Below, one piece after another: positions 1-8,264 of a DNA stretch of 64,000 bases; the first letter of the stretch is position 1, and each line of letters begins with the position of its first letter. The notes under the pieces are model-generated. The model worked only from the letters and a program-made list of their open reading frames with translations. It had not been told where the DNA came from and ran no database searches. The translations under genes and the position numbers were made by a program. The stretch covers positions 3,148,769-3,212,768 of the forward strand of contig NZ_MDTQ01000001.1 in the NCBI RefSeq assembly GCF_001709345.1. The letters run 5' to 3'. Source of the DNA: Terasakiispira papahanaumokuakeensis (lineage in GTDB: Bacteria; Pseudomonadota; Gammaproteobacteria; Pseudomonadales; Halomonadaceae).

Positions 1-885
1 GAGACCAAGATTCGCTCGGGTCTTGTTCGATCCGGTCCGGAGTTTCCCGCCATACTCAATGGCGACGTGGTTGGCATTGTGGATCAAGTCGGTGAAGGCG
101 TCACCCACATCAATGTCGGAGAGGCAGTGATGGGCTGCGCAGGCGGCGTTAAAGGGTATCCGGGCGCACTGGCAGATTATATGATTGCCGATGGACGAAC
201 CATTTATGCTGCACCTTCTCGCTTACCCCTCAACGATGTTGCAGCGCTGCCGCTGGTTTTCATGACCGCCTGGACGGCTCTAGTTGAGCGGGCACAGATT
301 CAAGCAGGTGAACACGTGCTGATCCATGCTGGTACGGGCGGTGTCGGGCACGTTGCCATTCAGATTGCCAAAGCGAAAGGCGCTCGTGTCGCGACCACGG
401 TATCGAGCGATGAAAAGGCGGAGCTGGCCCGCTCGCTGGGTGCAGATGACATCATTTTTTACCGCGATGAAGCCGTCTCAGATTATGTTGAACGCCTGAC
501 TGAAGGCAAAGGTTTTCATCTAGTCTTTGATACTGTCGGCGGCGATAACTTGGATCGCAGTATTGAAGCCACCGGCGTCTCCGGGCGTCTCTGTTCCATT
601 AATACGCGCTCCACACACGACTTATCACAACTGCATGCCAAAAACCTGACACTGCATGTCATCTTCCGGTCAGTGCCCTTACTACATGGTATCGGGATGG
701 AAGGGCAAATCGATCAACTTCGAGCACTTTATGACCTGGTTGAAACCGGCAAGCTCAAGCCACTGATTGATGCCAAGCGCTTCAGCTACAACGACATTGC
801 CGAAGCACATCGTTATCTCGAATCGGGCCAAGCCATCGGCAAGATCGTGCTCTATAACCCCCATTTTGAAACCTCGACGTCTTAA
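1..885 (+). CDS. NAD(P)H:quinone oxidoreductase family protein (5' end outside window)
   Basis: The reading frame is open from base 1, so the N-terminus lies upstream; about 294 residues are visible. This is the zeta-crystallin/quinone oxidoreductase branch of the medium-chain dehydrogenase superfamily, normally about 325 residues, so roughly 30 residues are missing. The nucleotide-binding loop AGTGGVGHVAIQIAKAKGA is clear, followed by SLGADDIIFYRDE and a C-terminal GKIVLYNP typical of the family. I see no structural-zinc cysteine cluster, which fits zinc-independent quinone or enone reductases using NADPH. The exact substrate cannot be told from sequence. No partner gene is visible downstream; the next gene lies over 300 bp away. 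Confidence 0.85.
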   Translation, partial: ETKIRSGLVRSGPEFPAILNGDVVGIVDQVGEGVTHINVGEAVMGCAGGVKGYPGALADYMIADGRTIYAAPSRLPLNDVAALPLVFMTAWTALVERAQIQAGEHVLIHAGTGGVGHVAIQIAKAKGARVATTVSSDEKAELARSLGADDIIFYRDEAVSDYVERLTEGKGFHLVFDTVGGDNLDRSIEATGVSGRLCSINTRSTHDLSQLHAKNLTLHVIFRSVPLLHGIGMEGQIDQLRALYDLVETGKLKPLIDAKRFSYNDIAEAHRYLESGQAIGKIVLYNPHFETSTS

Positions 886-1090
886 GTCATCAATGCCTTC
901 GCGTTAACTCGCTGGCGTTGTCACAGCGTCCCCAAAGGCCTGTTGATGCTGCAATCTGCAGTATCAATGGGTCTTTTCATTGTGGAACAAGGTTTCTCCT
1001 CCATAAGACCTCATGTATCTAAAATGCGACGATTGGTTTACCTGACTGGACATGATGAGATGACGTCATTGCAGCATCTTATGTCAGCAT

Positions 1091-1154
1091 TTTGGTTTAT
1101 CAGAGCTTTGGTTTATTAGAGCTTTAGTTTATTAGAACTCTGGTTGAATTAGTA
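1091..1154. repeat. 16-bp tandem repeat, three clear units plus a degenerate fourth
   Basis: Units TTTGGTTTATCAGAGC (1091), TTTGGTTTATTAGAGC (1107) and TTTAGTTTATTAGAAC (1123), then a decayed copy starting TCTGGTTGAATTAG (1139). They lie 55-118 bp upstream of the lipoprotein start codon and are AT-rich, so they may overlap the promoter. Confidence 0.9.
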
Positions 1155-1156
1155 AG

Positions 1157-1177
1157 ACGTCTCGCATATCGAGACGT
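1157..1177 (+). promoter_or_regulatory. 5'-leader hairpin of the lipoprotein gene
   Basis: ACGTCTCG, five-base loop, CGAGACGT: a perfect 8-bp stem ending about 20 bases before the GGAGG ribosome binding site. No T-tract follows, so it looks like a leader or mRNA-stability element rather than a terminator. Confidence 0.5.
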
Positions 1178-1208
1178 TATTCATATGAAGTCGTTTGGAG
1201 GTCGCATC

Positions 1209-1481
1209 ATGAAAAACATGACATCTACAAAGAAAACCCTGTTAGCTATGTCTCTGGTACTCGGTGGTGCCGCCTTCCTAGGTGGCTGTAGTGACGAAGG
1301 CCCTGCAGAAAAAGCAGGTGAAAAGCTCGATAATCAAGCTGAACAGGCGGGCGAAGCCATCGATAACACAATGGATAGCGCGGAAGATGCGCTCACCGAT
1401 CAAGGCCCTGCTGAAAAAGCGGGTGAGGAAATCGATGAAGCGGCTGACTCAGTCAACGATGCTTTGAGCAACGACAAATAA
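1209..1481 (+). CDS. Small repeat-containing lipoprotein
   Basis: A 90-residue protein starting MKNMTSTKKTLLAMS, chosen because GGAGG lies 7 bases before this ATG; an in-frame ATG 24 bases upstream has no such site. A basic-hydrophobic signal peptide ends in a lipobox-like FLGGC, so Cys near residue 27 is probably lipidated. The mature part is short, acidic and internally duplicated: GPAEKAGEKLDN and GPAEKAGEEIDE each head a helical Ala/Glu/Asp-rich stretch with heptad-like spacing. Similar small lipoproteins are widespread in Pseudomonas-like bacteria, but I know no established function. It is monocistronic, with an elaborate leader (tandem repeat and hairpin). Confidence 0.8.
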   Translation: MKNMTSTKKTLLAMSLVLGGAAFLGGCSDEGPAEKAGEKLDNQAEQAGEAIDNTMDSAEDALTDQGPAEKAGEEIDEAADSVNDALSNDK

Positions 1482-1661
1482 AGCACGTTAACTTAGGGGA
1501 CACTGCACATTCAAAGGCATCACAATGATCCTTTATAAGTGCGCTTCATCAGTCATCTCGCAAGCACATCATCACAGCGAGATAACGCGCGACAGCCGTA
1601 CACGATGGTCGTGCAGAAGTGATAACGCCAAGTCCTCTCACCTGCGGCGCGGTCAGAACAC

Positions 1662-2144
1662 TTATAACGTGTCTGGCCGCCGCCACCCCAGTAACCGAAA
1701 AAGATGTTCAATCATCCAAGCGGGCCCAATCAATAGCAGCCGAAGGTCTCTAGGTAATACGGGCTTACGCTTTTCAATCAATAACACACCGCACAAAGCC
1801 CCCAGCCAAAAGAGGCTGAATAAGCCTAATGCCCAGCTAACAAAAGCCCCATTCAGCTCTCGCTCAAGCATTAACGTGGCCACCCAAAATAATCCCCACA
1901 CCATACCAATGCCCAGTGTAATCACATTATCTAAACGCCAATACCACAATAGTGCACAAGCAATCAGCGGCCAGAAAATATGATTCCAAGTGCCCTGAAC
2001 ACCAGGCACAACCGGCAGCCACCAGCTCAACATCGTCACCGTCAGCATAATGCCTGGAATGCAGACCCAATGTAGGGCTTGGTTGACCTTATGGCGATGG
2101 CTGGCTTCATACAGCATCAGCCATTTTTTTAATGATCGGGACAT
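1662..2144 (-). CDS. Mpo1-like (DUF962) membrane protein
   Basis: 160 residues from MSRSLKKWLML, start chosen for a GGGAGG ribosome binding site about 8 bases upstream; an earlier in-frame start adds 13 residues without one. The N-terminus matches the Mpo1/YGL010w family pattern: ESSH-like ASHRHKVNQALHWVCIP, with the conserved His, Asn and His. About four hydrophobic segments follow (GIMLTVTMLSWWLP, IFWPLIACALLWYW, VITLGIGMVWGLFWV, LGLFSLFWLGALCGVLLI). Yeast Mpo1 is a dioxygenase in 2-hydroxy fatty acid breakdown; bacterial members are largely uncharacterised, so the reaction here is inference. No operon partner. Confidence 0.75.
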   Translation of the reverse strand: MSRSLKKWLMLYEASHRHKVNQALHWVCIPGIMLTVTMLSWWLPVVPGVQGTWNHIFWPLIACALLWYWRLDNVITLGIGMVWGLFWVATLMLERELNGAFVSWALGLFSLFWLGALCGVLLIEKRKPVLPRDLRLLLIGPAWMIEHLFRLLGWRRPDTL

Positions 2145-2293
2145 GGCGTTGCCCTCCCTGAGCTTATCATCAACAACCGTCATTATTTAAATATGACCGT
2201 CAGCTCAGGCCGGAGCAAGCTGCATTGCAGCACGATTCAGTGAAAATCAAGCGAAATCCCTGAGTGGATACTCGTCTGCTGACAGTGAGTCTC

Positions 2294-4054
2294 TCAGGCC
2301 GGTTTTAAAGCCGCGGGTTGGCGAACCCAGTGCTGGCAGAATGCCATAAATTCATCGGCGGGCATCGGTCGCGCATAATAAAAGCCCTGCCCCAATTCAC
2401 ACCCCATTGCCGCTAATAACTGAGCTTGGGCCTCATTTTCAATGCCTTCCGCGACCACTTGGCAACCAAAGTTATGGGCCATGTTCACCACAGTTTGAGC
2501 CAACCGCTGATCCTGCGGGTTATGCTCGATTTCCATGATAAAACTACGATCGATCTTCAACACCGAGACGGGCAAATGTTTTAGGTAAGCCAATGAAGAG
2601 TAACCTGTGCCGAAATCGTCAATTGCAGAAGTCACCCCGTTATGGTTCAAACGTATCAGTTGATCACGGGCCAACTCGACATCTCCCATCAAAGCCGACT
2701 CAGTCACTTCAACCTGTAGACGATGAGCCGGCACTTGAGCCAACTGGAGTGTTTCAAGCAACTGGTCGGAAAAATCAGTCTGCATCAGTTGTTGCCCGGA
2801 GACATTAATGGCCAGAACAAATGCATCAGTCAAAGCCCCCATCTCCAACCACTGCGCTAAAGACATAATCGCAGCCTCAACAACCCAATGCCCTAACACA
2901 TTGATGGCGTCCGTTTGTTCCGCTACAGGAATAAAATCAGAGGGCGACACCGGCCCCATCTCAGGGTGCGTCCAACGTAATAGTGCTTCAGCCCCGACGA
3001 TAAGACCGGTGCCGAGCTCAATCTTAGGTTGGAAGTACAAGGCGAGTTGACCTTGTTGTGGGGCATCCTTAAGCGCCAAGCGCAAACGATTACGGTACAA
3101 AAATTGGGCGGTCATGCTGGATCGGTAACGTAACAGCCGTGGCATGTCACGGCCTAAAGGCAATGCCATCACGGCATGGCGAATCAACGTCTCCGCGCTA
3201 TCGTGCTCATCACTGCTATGACTAATGCCAATATCGACTAGCACATCCAGCATTAGATCACCCACTGGCATAGGTCCATTCATCAAACGCACAAGCCGTT
3301 CACCACAGGATTGCCACCGTTCAAGCGGTAACGGCTTAATCAATAAAAAATCCTCACTACTCCAAGCACCTAGAAAGCCGCCCTGAGCCACAGCACTGGA
3401 TTCAAGCTGAGCCGCTAAGCCACACATCAGCGCATCGGACACGGCATACCCATGTAAACGTGCGATATCATTGAGCTGACGTACCCGCATAAAGAAAATA
3501 CCGAGCGATGTTTGCGCCACCAAACGTCGACTTAAGTGATGCAGAATCGCACGCCGATTAGGGAGCCCCGTCACAGGATCTTGTAATGAGCGCGCTTTAA
3601 GCTCTGCCGTGCGTGCTTCAACCAGTGTTTGCAGCTCATAACTGCGTTCTCTTTCCTGCTTCCCTCGGTAATGATGCTGCAAAATATTGTGAACACGTTG
3701 ACACAATTCTCGCTCATTAACCGGCTGGCTCAGCACACCCAAAGCACCGTAGAACAGCGCCTCTTGGCGATAGCGCGGCGTTGATGGATCGACAAGCACC
3801 AATACGGGTGGCATGGCGTCATGCCATTGCTGCTGCAATTGCTTCATCAACTTAACACCGCGAGCCCCTAAGACATCTAAGTCCAGCACGATCAAATCCG
3901 GTAACGTCTTGGCTAACGTCACCAATGCACTGGCCGTATCCGAAAAGTACGCGATGTTCTGATAGCCCGCTCCCGCTAACAAAGAGGGAAGCCGTTGAGA
4001 CGTGATTCGGTCATCACCCACAACCACCAAATGAGCATGCGGATAGGCCAGCAT
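2294..4054 (-). CDS. Receiver-GGDEF-EAL protein, probable c-di-GMP phosphodiesterase
   Basis: About 586 residues from MLAYPHAHLVVVG. The start is set by a TGATG overlap with the upstream kinase gene and GGAG 9 bases before; an alternative ATG at 4090 would add 12 residues. Domain order: receiver (about 5-125), GGDEF (about 155-320), EAL (about 340-580). The receiver keeps the phosphorylatable Asp in LIVLDLDVLG but has Gln where the conserved Lys is expected (LSQPVN). The GGDEF site is replaced by SSEDF, so cyclase activity is unlikely. The EAL site looks intact (GAEALLRW, DDFGTGYSSLAYLK, KIDRSFI, VAEGIE), so the output is probably c-di-GMP hydrolysis driven by the coupled kinase. Confidence 0.9.
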   Translation of the reverse strand: MLAYPHAHLVVVGDDRITSQRLPSLLAGAGYQNIAYFSDTASALVTLAKTLPDLIVLDLDVLGARGVKLMKQLQQQWHDAMPPVLVLVDPSTPRYRQEALFYGALGVLSQPVNERELCQRVHNILQHHYRGKQERERSYELQTLVEARTAELKARSLQDPVTGLPNRRAILHHLSRRLVAQTSLGIFFMRVRQLNDIARLHGYAVSDALMCGLAAQLESSAVAQGGFLGAWSSEDFLLIKPLPLERWQSCGERLVRLMNGPMPVGDLMLDVLVDIGISHSSDEHDSAETLIRHAVMALPLGRDMPRLLRYRSSMTAQFLYRNRLRLALKDAPQQGQLALYFQPKIELGTGLIVGAEALLRWTHPEMGPVSPSDFIPVAEQTDAINVLGHWVVEAAIMSLAQWLEMGALTDAFVLAINVSGQQLMQTDFSDQLLETLQLAQVPAHRLQVEVTESALMGDVELARDQLIRLNHNGVTSAIDDFGTGYSSLAYLKHLPVSVLKIDRSFIMEIEHNPQDQRLAQTVVNMAHNFGCQVVAEGIENEAQAQLLAAMGCELGQGFYYARPMPADEFMAFCQHWVRQPAALKPA

Positions 4055-6891
4055 CAATGTGAACTCCGGGCGTCCAGGCGCCATAACCAAGTATTCAACA
4101 TATCCTGTGTTAACGGCCAGGGCAGCGTCTCAAAGCGCCCTTTATGCGCCGCCGAACCGTCATCAGCCACAGAGTCTTGACCACTCACCGAATTTTGATC
4201 GGCCATAGCGCTTTTATAAAAAAAGTCTTCTTTCAATGTTTCTTCTAGGCAATCGCTATCCAGTAGCACGCAAGCTTCCAAGCTAGAATAATCAAGGTCA
4301 GAAGGCAGTAAACTTTGATCCGCCACACTGACCAATAACACATCTAATGGCGCCACTCGGCGAGCGGTTAATGTCTCGACCGTTAAAAACTCCCATTGCA
4401 ACTCAGGGAACTCACAAGCCAAATCCTCAATCAACCGACGATGAGCCGGATTGGTACTGAGATACCCCATCACCCGAGTTGTCTTATTCAGCAAGCCATG
4501 CGCCATCACCTCAGCGCTCGAAGCCCCCTCGGAGCGGCCATCATCAGAAGAGGTCTCCTCACGGCCAACCGCATCAGGCCCGCGTTCGATGCCCGCCCAG
4601 GCTAAACGACCGCCGGCAGAACTCAGCAGTGTCTGTTCATTAAGGCGACTCTGCTCCATCAATAAGGTCGAAGCTTCTTTTGTCGAAGTCTCTTTTAATG
4701 TTGCCCCGCCGCCCTGAGGAGCCTGCGTACTTAACTCCACCCAGAAGTCACAGCCTTGACCTGGAAGGCTATCCACACCGATATCGCCCTCCATACCCAC
4801 GGCCATTTTTCTTGATAACGCCAAGCCGACGCCGCTGCCTTCGATCTGACCGGCGTCTTGATTTAAACGGTTAAAGGGCTGGAATAAATTGTCTTGCTCT
4901 TCCGGCTCAAGACCTGGCCCGTTATCACTGACGACAATACGGATGCGTGAAAATGACAGGGGGTGTACCGCCACTTTGACATCACCCCCAGGGCAATTAT
5001 ATTTAATCGCATTAGAGAGAAGGTTCACCATAATTTGCCTAAGCCGCCTTGGATCCGCATAAACCCCTAAGCGCTCGGGGCACACAGGAGGGCACAATTG
5101 CACTTGGTAGGACTTAGCAATACTGCTCATTCCAGCGGACACCGAATGAAGTAATGGAGCCAGCTCAAAATAGCGACAGTCAAAGCGCATACGCCCCGCT
5201 TCCACGCGGGACAAATCCAACACGTCGTTTATCTCGGTCAGTAACTGTTGGCCACTCTCTCGAATATGATCAATTTGTGTCTGCTGCGATGGTGTCAGCG
5301 TCTGCGGATCTTCCAGCAGCAGTTCAGAAAATCCGATGATCGCATTTAAGGGCGTCCGCAACTCGTGGCTCATCATCGAGAGGAAATCTGACTTGGCCTG
5401 ACTGGTTCTGGCCTGCTCATCCCGAGCCGTTTTTAACGCCTGCATAAACTGCTCGCGCTCGGACATCTGACGATAAAGATTGATTAATAGTGCACAAGTG
5501 GCATTGAACGGCTCGAGCCAAGTCACCAGCGCCATATTTAATGGCTTACGGGAATTGGCGATGGCATACATGCCAATCACTTTACCTTTATCCAGAATCG
5601 GCACCCCCATATAGTTGCTCAATTGAGGATGCCCGTCTGGGAGGTGACAATGACGATCATCTTGTTGCATATCCGAGCTAATCACCGTTTCACCACCGGC
5701 AAATACACGCCCAAGCATGGTTGAAACATTTTCAAGCAGCATATCCCCAGCCTCGAGCTTATGCATAAGGCTGCGGGATTCCGGGCTCCAGGATAAATCC
5801 GTGATGGCATGCACCTTCAAAACCGGCCGGCCCAGCGGGGTCAGCACTTCGCCGATCAACGCATAATCACTATCCGTTAATGTCCTCAATGCATCCCGTA
5901 AAAAAGCCCACAACTGATTTTCCGACATTAGCCTTTGATAATCGGTTAACCCCTGATGTAATACGGTTAACAGCTGCTGCTCTTGGTGCAGCTGTTTGTA
6001 CGCGGCTTCTGTTTCAGAAACGTCTTGTAGCACCACAATAAATTCCGGCTGCTCATACCCCGGAATGTCAATACGACTCAGGCTAATGAATAAAGGCCGA
6101 CGCTCACCTTGAGTAGGCGAGGTATAGCACTGACAGCCCGCTTTCATGGCCGCCATATCCTGCAGATGTAAAGCGCGCCGCAACGGATGATCGGGGGCAT
6201 CCACCTCAAGTAATGAAAGAAACGCTTGGCCCTGCAACTGTGGCTCAGCCACATTAAAAAATTGGCCAGCGGCGGGATTACAACCTCGAATATAGCCCTG
6301 ATGATCCAAACGCATCACACCGGCCGACGTTTGTGACAACAGCCCCTGATAACGCGCAATCGTGTACTGATGCTGCTCTTGGGTGAATCGCAACTGCTGG
6401 AGATCATAATGATGCTTTAATAAGACTTCAGCTTGCGTTGCCAACACATTCAACAAGTCGCGTTGACTTTCATCCAGCTGATGAGGCTGTGAATGAAGTA
6501 AACAGAAAGTCCCCACTGGCTGTTGATTGAGGGGGCGAAGCGGCACCCCAAAATAAGCACGAATGAAAGGCGGCCCTGTCACCAGTGGGTTATCAAAAAA
6601 ACGCTCATCCTGATGGGTATCGATCACTTCTAATGGAGCATTATGTGCAACGGCATGGCCACAAAATGAAATATCTCGACCTGTTTCAGTCACAGACAAC
6701 CCAAAACGAGATTTAAACCACTGGCGATCACGATCAATCAACGACACCAGAGCAATATCAACCTTCAATAGCTCACAAGCCATTGCTGTCAGCTGATCAA
6801 GCAACTGATCTGGCGCCGTATCCAAAATGCCCAACTGATCTAAAGCCGCTTGCCGCGACGATTCATCTATAGGCATAGGGGGCATCAACAT
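4054..6891 (-). CDS. GAF-PAS-GAF sensor histidine kinase
   Basis: 945 residues; ATG at 6891 follows GGGAG at 8 bases. No membrane segments, so a cytoplasmic sensor. Order: N-terminal GAF (about 15-170, with FCGHAVAHNAPLEVIDTHQD), PAS (about 180-300), second GAF (about 310-470), HisKA with SHELRTPLNAIIGF (phosphoacceptor His509), HATPase with NLLSNAIKYN, SDNGPGLEPEE and GSGVGLALSRKM. About 200 residues follow the kinase core; they end in a segment that could be a worn-out receiver, without a clear phosphorylatable Asp. It is translationally coupled to the receiver-EAL gene, its likely partner. The signal is unknown. Confidence 0.9.
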   Translation of the reverse strand: MLMPPMPIDESSRQAALDQLGILDTAPDQLLDQLTAMACELLKVDIALVSLIDRDRQWFKSRFGLSVTETGRDISFCGHAVAHNAPLEVIDTHQDERFFDNPLVTGPPFIRAYFGVPLRPLNQQPVGTFCLLHSQPHQLDESQRDLLNVLATQAEVLLKHHYDLQQLRFTQEQHQYTIARYQGLLSQTSAGVMRLDHQGYIRGCNPAAGQFFNVAEPQLQGQAFLSLLEVDAPDHPLRRALHLQDMAAMKAGCQCYTSPTQGERRPLFISLSRIDIPGYEQPEFIVVLQDVSETEAAYKQLHQEQQLLTVLHQGLTDYQRLMSENQLWAFLRDALRTLTDSDYALIGEVLTPLGRPVLKVHAITDLSWSPESRSLMHKLEAGDMLLENVSTMLGRVFAGGETVISSDMQQDDRHCHLPDGHPQLSNYMGVPILDKGKVIGMYAIANSRKPLNMALVTWLEPFNATCALLINLYRQMSEREQFMQALKTARDEQARTSQAKSDFLSMMSHELRTPLNAIIGFSELLLEDPQTLTPSQQTQIDHIRESGQQLLTEINDVLDLSRVEAGRMRFDCRYFELAPLLHSVSAGMSSIAKSYQVQLCPPVCPERLGVYADPRRLRQIMVNLLSNAIKYNCPGGDVKVAVHPLSFSRIRIVVSDNGPGLEPEEQDNLFQPFNRLNQDAGQIEGSGVGLALSRKMAVGMEGDIGVDSLPGQGCDFWVELSTQAPQGGGATLKETSTKEASTLLMEQSRLNEQTLLSSAGGRLAWAGIERGPDAVGREETSSDDGRSEGASSAEVMAHGLLNKTTRVMGYLSTNPAHRRLIEDLACEFPELQWEFLTVETLTARRVAPLDVLLVSVADQSLLPSDLDYSSLEACVLLDSDCLEETLKEDFFYKSAMADQNSVSGQDSVADDGSAAHKGRFETLPWPLTQDMLNTWLWRLDARSSH

Positions 6892-6956
6892 TGTTCAATC
6901 TCCCAAAGCACATCCAAGCGTGGATCTGCTAGACATACATCTCAACCAGATCAATA

Positions 6957-6988
6957 GCCCTTTTTAACGGGAACTCGCCCTTTTTAAC
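6957..6988. repeat. Direct repeat GCCCTTTTTAAC, 20-bp period
   Basis: Two exact 12-base copies (6957-6968 and 6977-6988), 20 bp apart, i.e. about two helical turns, in the 215-bp region between the kinase gene and the divergent AraC regulator. AraC-type siderophore regulators often bind direct repeats, so this could be an operator (inference). Confidence 0.5.
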
Positions 6989-7126
6989 TTAGGTTAGCGC
7001 TTTGTGAGGAAGGGGTCGACTCTGCAACGAGCTGGATAAAACTTCTCAAACGCTATCGATTATTGTTTAATTTTCATAGGCATCCGAGATGGATGAAATT
7101 GCTCATTGATTGACGTTGAAAACGCC

Positions 7127-8134
7127 ATGACTCCAGCGACAGCAGCACCGACCTCTACACTTTCAACTCTGGACTTGCTGGGATTCGGGCAGCGTTTTGG
7201 TATTCGTTATCGATTTCCAGAGCAGAGCGCGCAACACACGCCGTCAAGCACCATTGCACAAGGCCAAACCCTTGCGACAGAAATCCGTGAAGGCTTGCAT
7301 TTCACGGCATCAAATCTGACGATACTTCAACCGTACGAATCCATATCGTTAGCGCCCCTCCCCTTACTCATGGTGGTATTGCTGGAAGGCCAGTTACAAG
7401 GACAGCAATTCGGCCAACGCTTTCATTTAAGGCCGGGCGATCTGCTTTGCACCCATCTTCACCCAGAGACACCGTTACAAGTTCTTCACCAAAGGCAGCC
7501 ACAACTGAAAACGCTGACACTCGCCATCACCTCATCTGGGGAAGGAGGCCTTGGGCTCAATCCACGACAAATGCCACAGCAACAATCTCAGAAAGCCCCC
7601 TATAACACTCACTTGCCTCTGAGTTTTATTGATCACCTAGAGAACAGTTTAGGTCGTTTATTTCATACCACTCATCAACCTTTACTACTGGAAGGACTCG
7701 CACTCCAATTATTAGCCTACGGCTTACCGCAAACGCCCCCCACGGCCTCAGCATCAAGACGCCCAACGGCCGATGTCCGTCTGACACGGGTTTATCGTTT
7801 TATTGAGCAACACGCCACAGATCCCTTAACACTGGCAGAACTCGCCCAAGTGGCCACAATGAGCAGCTCTCACTTACGCCAGCAATTCAAACGACAATTT
7901 GGTTGTTCACTATTTGATTTTCAGCGGCATTGCCGCCTTCGGCAGGCAAGACAGTGGCTTCATCAAGGTTATAGCGTGCAGCATGTCGCGCATTTATGTG
8001 GCTACCGTCATACCAGTAACTTTGTGACCGCCTATCGTCGACAATTTGGGGAGACACCAGGTCAGTATCGCGAATCAGCAGTGAGCATAACCAAAACATC
8101 ACTCAGCAAAACTAAAACCCATCTCAAAAAGTAA
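7127..8134 (+). CDS. AraC-family regulator, PchR/YbtA-like context
   Basis: 335 residues from ATG at 7127 (MTPATAAPTSTL); a TTG at 7106 in frame would add 7 residues, and neither start has a strong ribosome binding site. The C-terminal about 100 residues hold two helix-turn-helix motifs (LTLAELAQVATMSSSHLRQQ and VQHVAHLCGYRHTSNFVTAY) ending FGETPGQYR, the AraC signature. The N-terminal domain is cupin-like and would carry the effector site. It lies directly upstream of two TonB receptors and a siderophore ABC importer. In Pseudomonas PchR and Yersinia YbtA the same arrangement gives ferric-siderophore-dependent activation, so that role is inferred here. Confidence 0.88.
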   Translation: MTPATAAPTSTLSTLDLLGFGQRFGIRYRFPEQSAQHTPSSTIAQGQTLATEIREGLHFTASNLTILQPYESISLAPLPLLMVVLLEGQLQGQQFGQRFHLRPGDLLCTHLHPETPLQVLHQRQPQLKTLTLAITSSGEGGLGLNPRQMPQQQSQKAPYNTHLPLSFIDHLENSLGRLFHTTHQPLLLEGLALQLLAYGLPQTPPTASASRRPTADVRLTRVYRFIEQHATDPLTLAELAQVATMSSSHLRQQFKRQFGCSLFDFQRHCRLRQARQWLHQGYSVQHVAHLCGYRHTSNFVTAYRRQFGETPGQYRESAVSITKTSLSKTKTHLKK

Positions 8135-8146
8135 TAATTATTATTA
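8132..8146. promoter_or_regulatory. Candidate Fur box upstream of FhuA-like receptor
   Basis: TAATAATTATTATTA matches the 7-1-7 Fur core TGATAATCATTATCA at 12 of 15 positions, counting the central base as a mismatch. It overlaps the stop codon of the AraC gene and lies about 120 bp before the receptor start. Confidence 0.55.
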
Positions 8147-8264
8147 ACTTTTAATGCGCTACCGTGAGCTGTCGCGATAGCGCCTATTTCGAGTCTCCAA
8201 CCGGTACGTCCCGGTGTACGCAATGACTCCCCCATCACTTTTTATTTTGCTGAGGTTTGCTGTT

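Larger units (their letters stand above)
886..1208. other. Intergenic leader with tandem repeat and hairpin
   Basis: About 320 bp without a credible gene. It holds a 16-bp tandem repeat (1091-1154) and a perfect hairpin (1157-1177), both just ahead of the lipoprotein gene. No other strong signal was seen in 886-1090. Confidence 0.6.

Noticed and set aside
1525-1983. 152-codon open frame on +
   Set aside because: It lies antisense to the Mpo1-like gene, which has a good ribosome binding site and family motifs; its own product is Ser/Arg-rich without any pattern.
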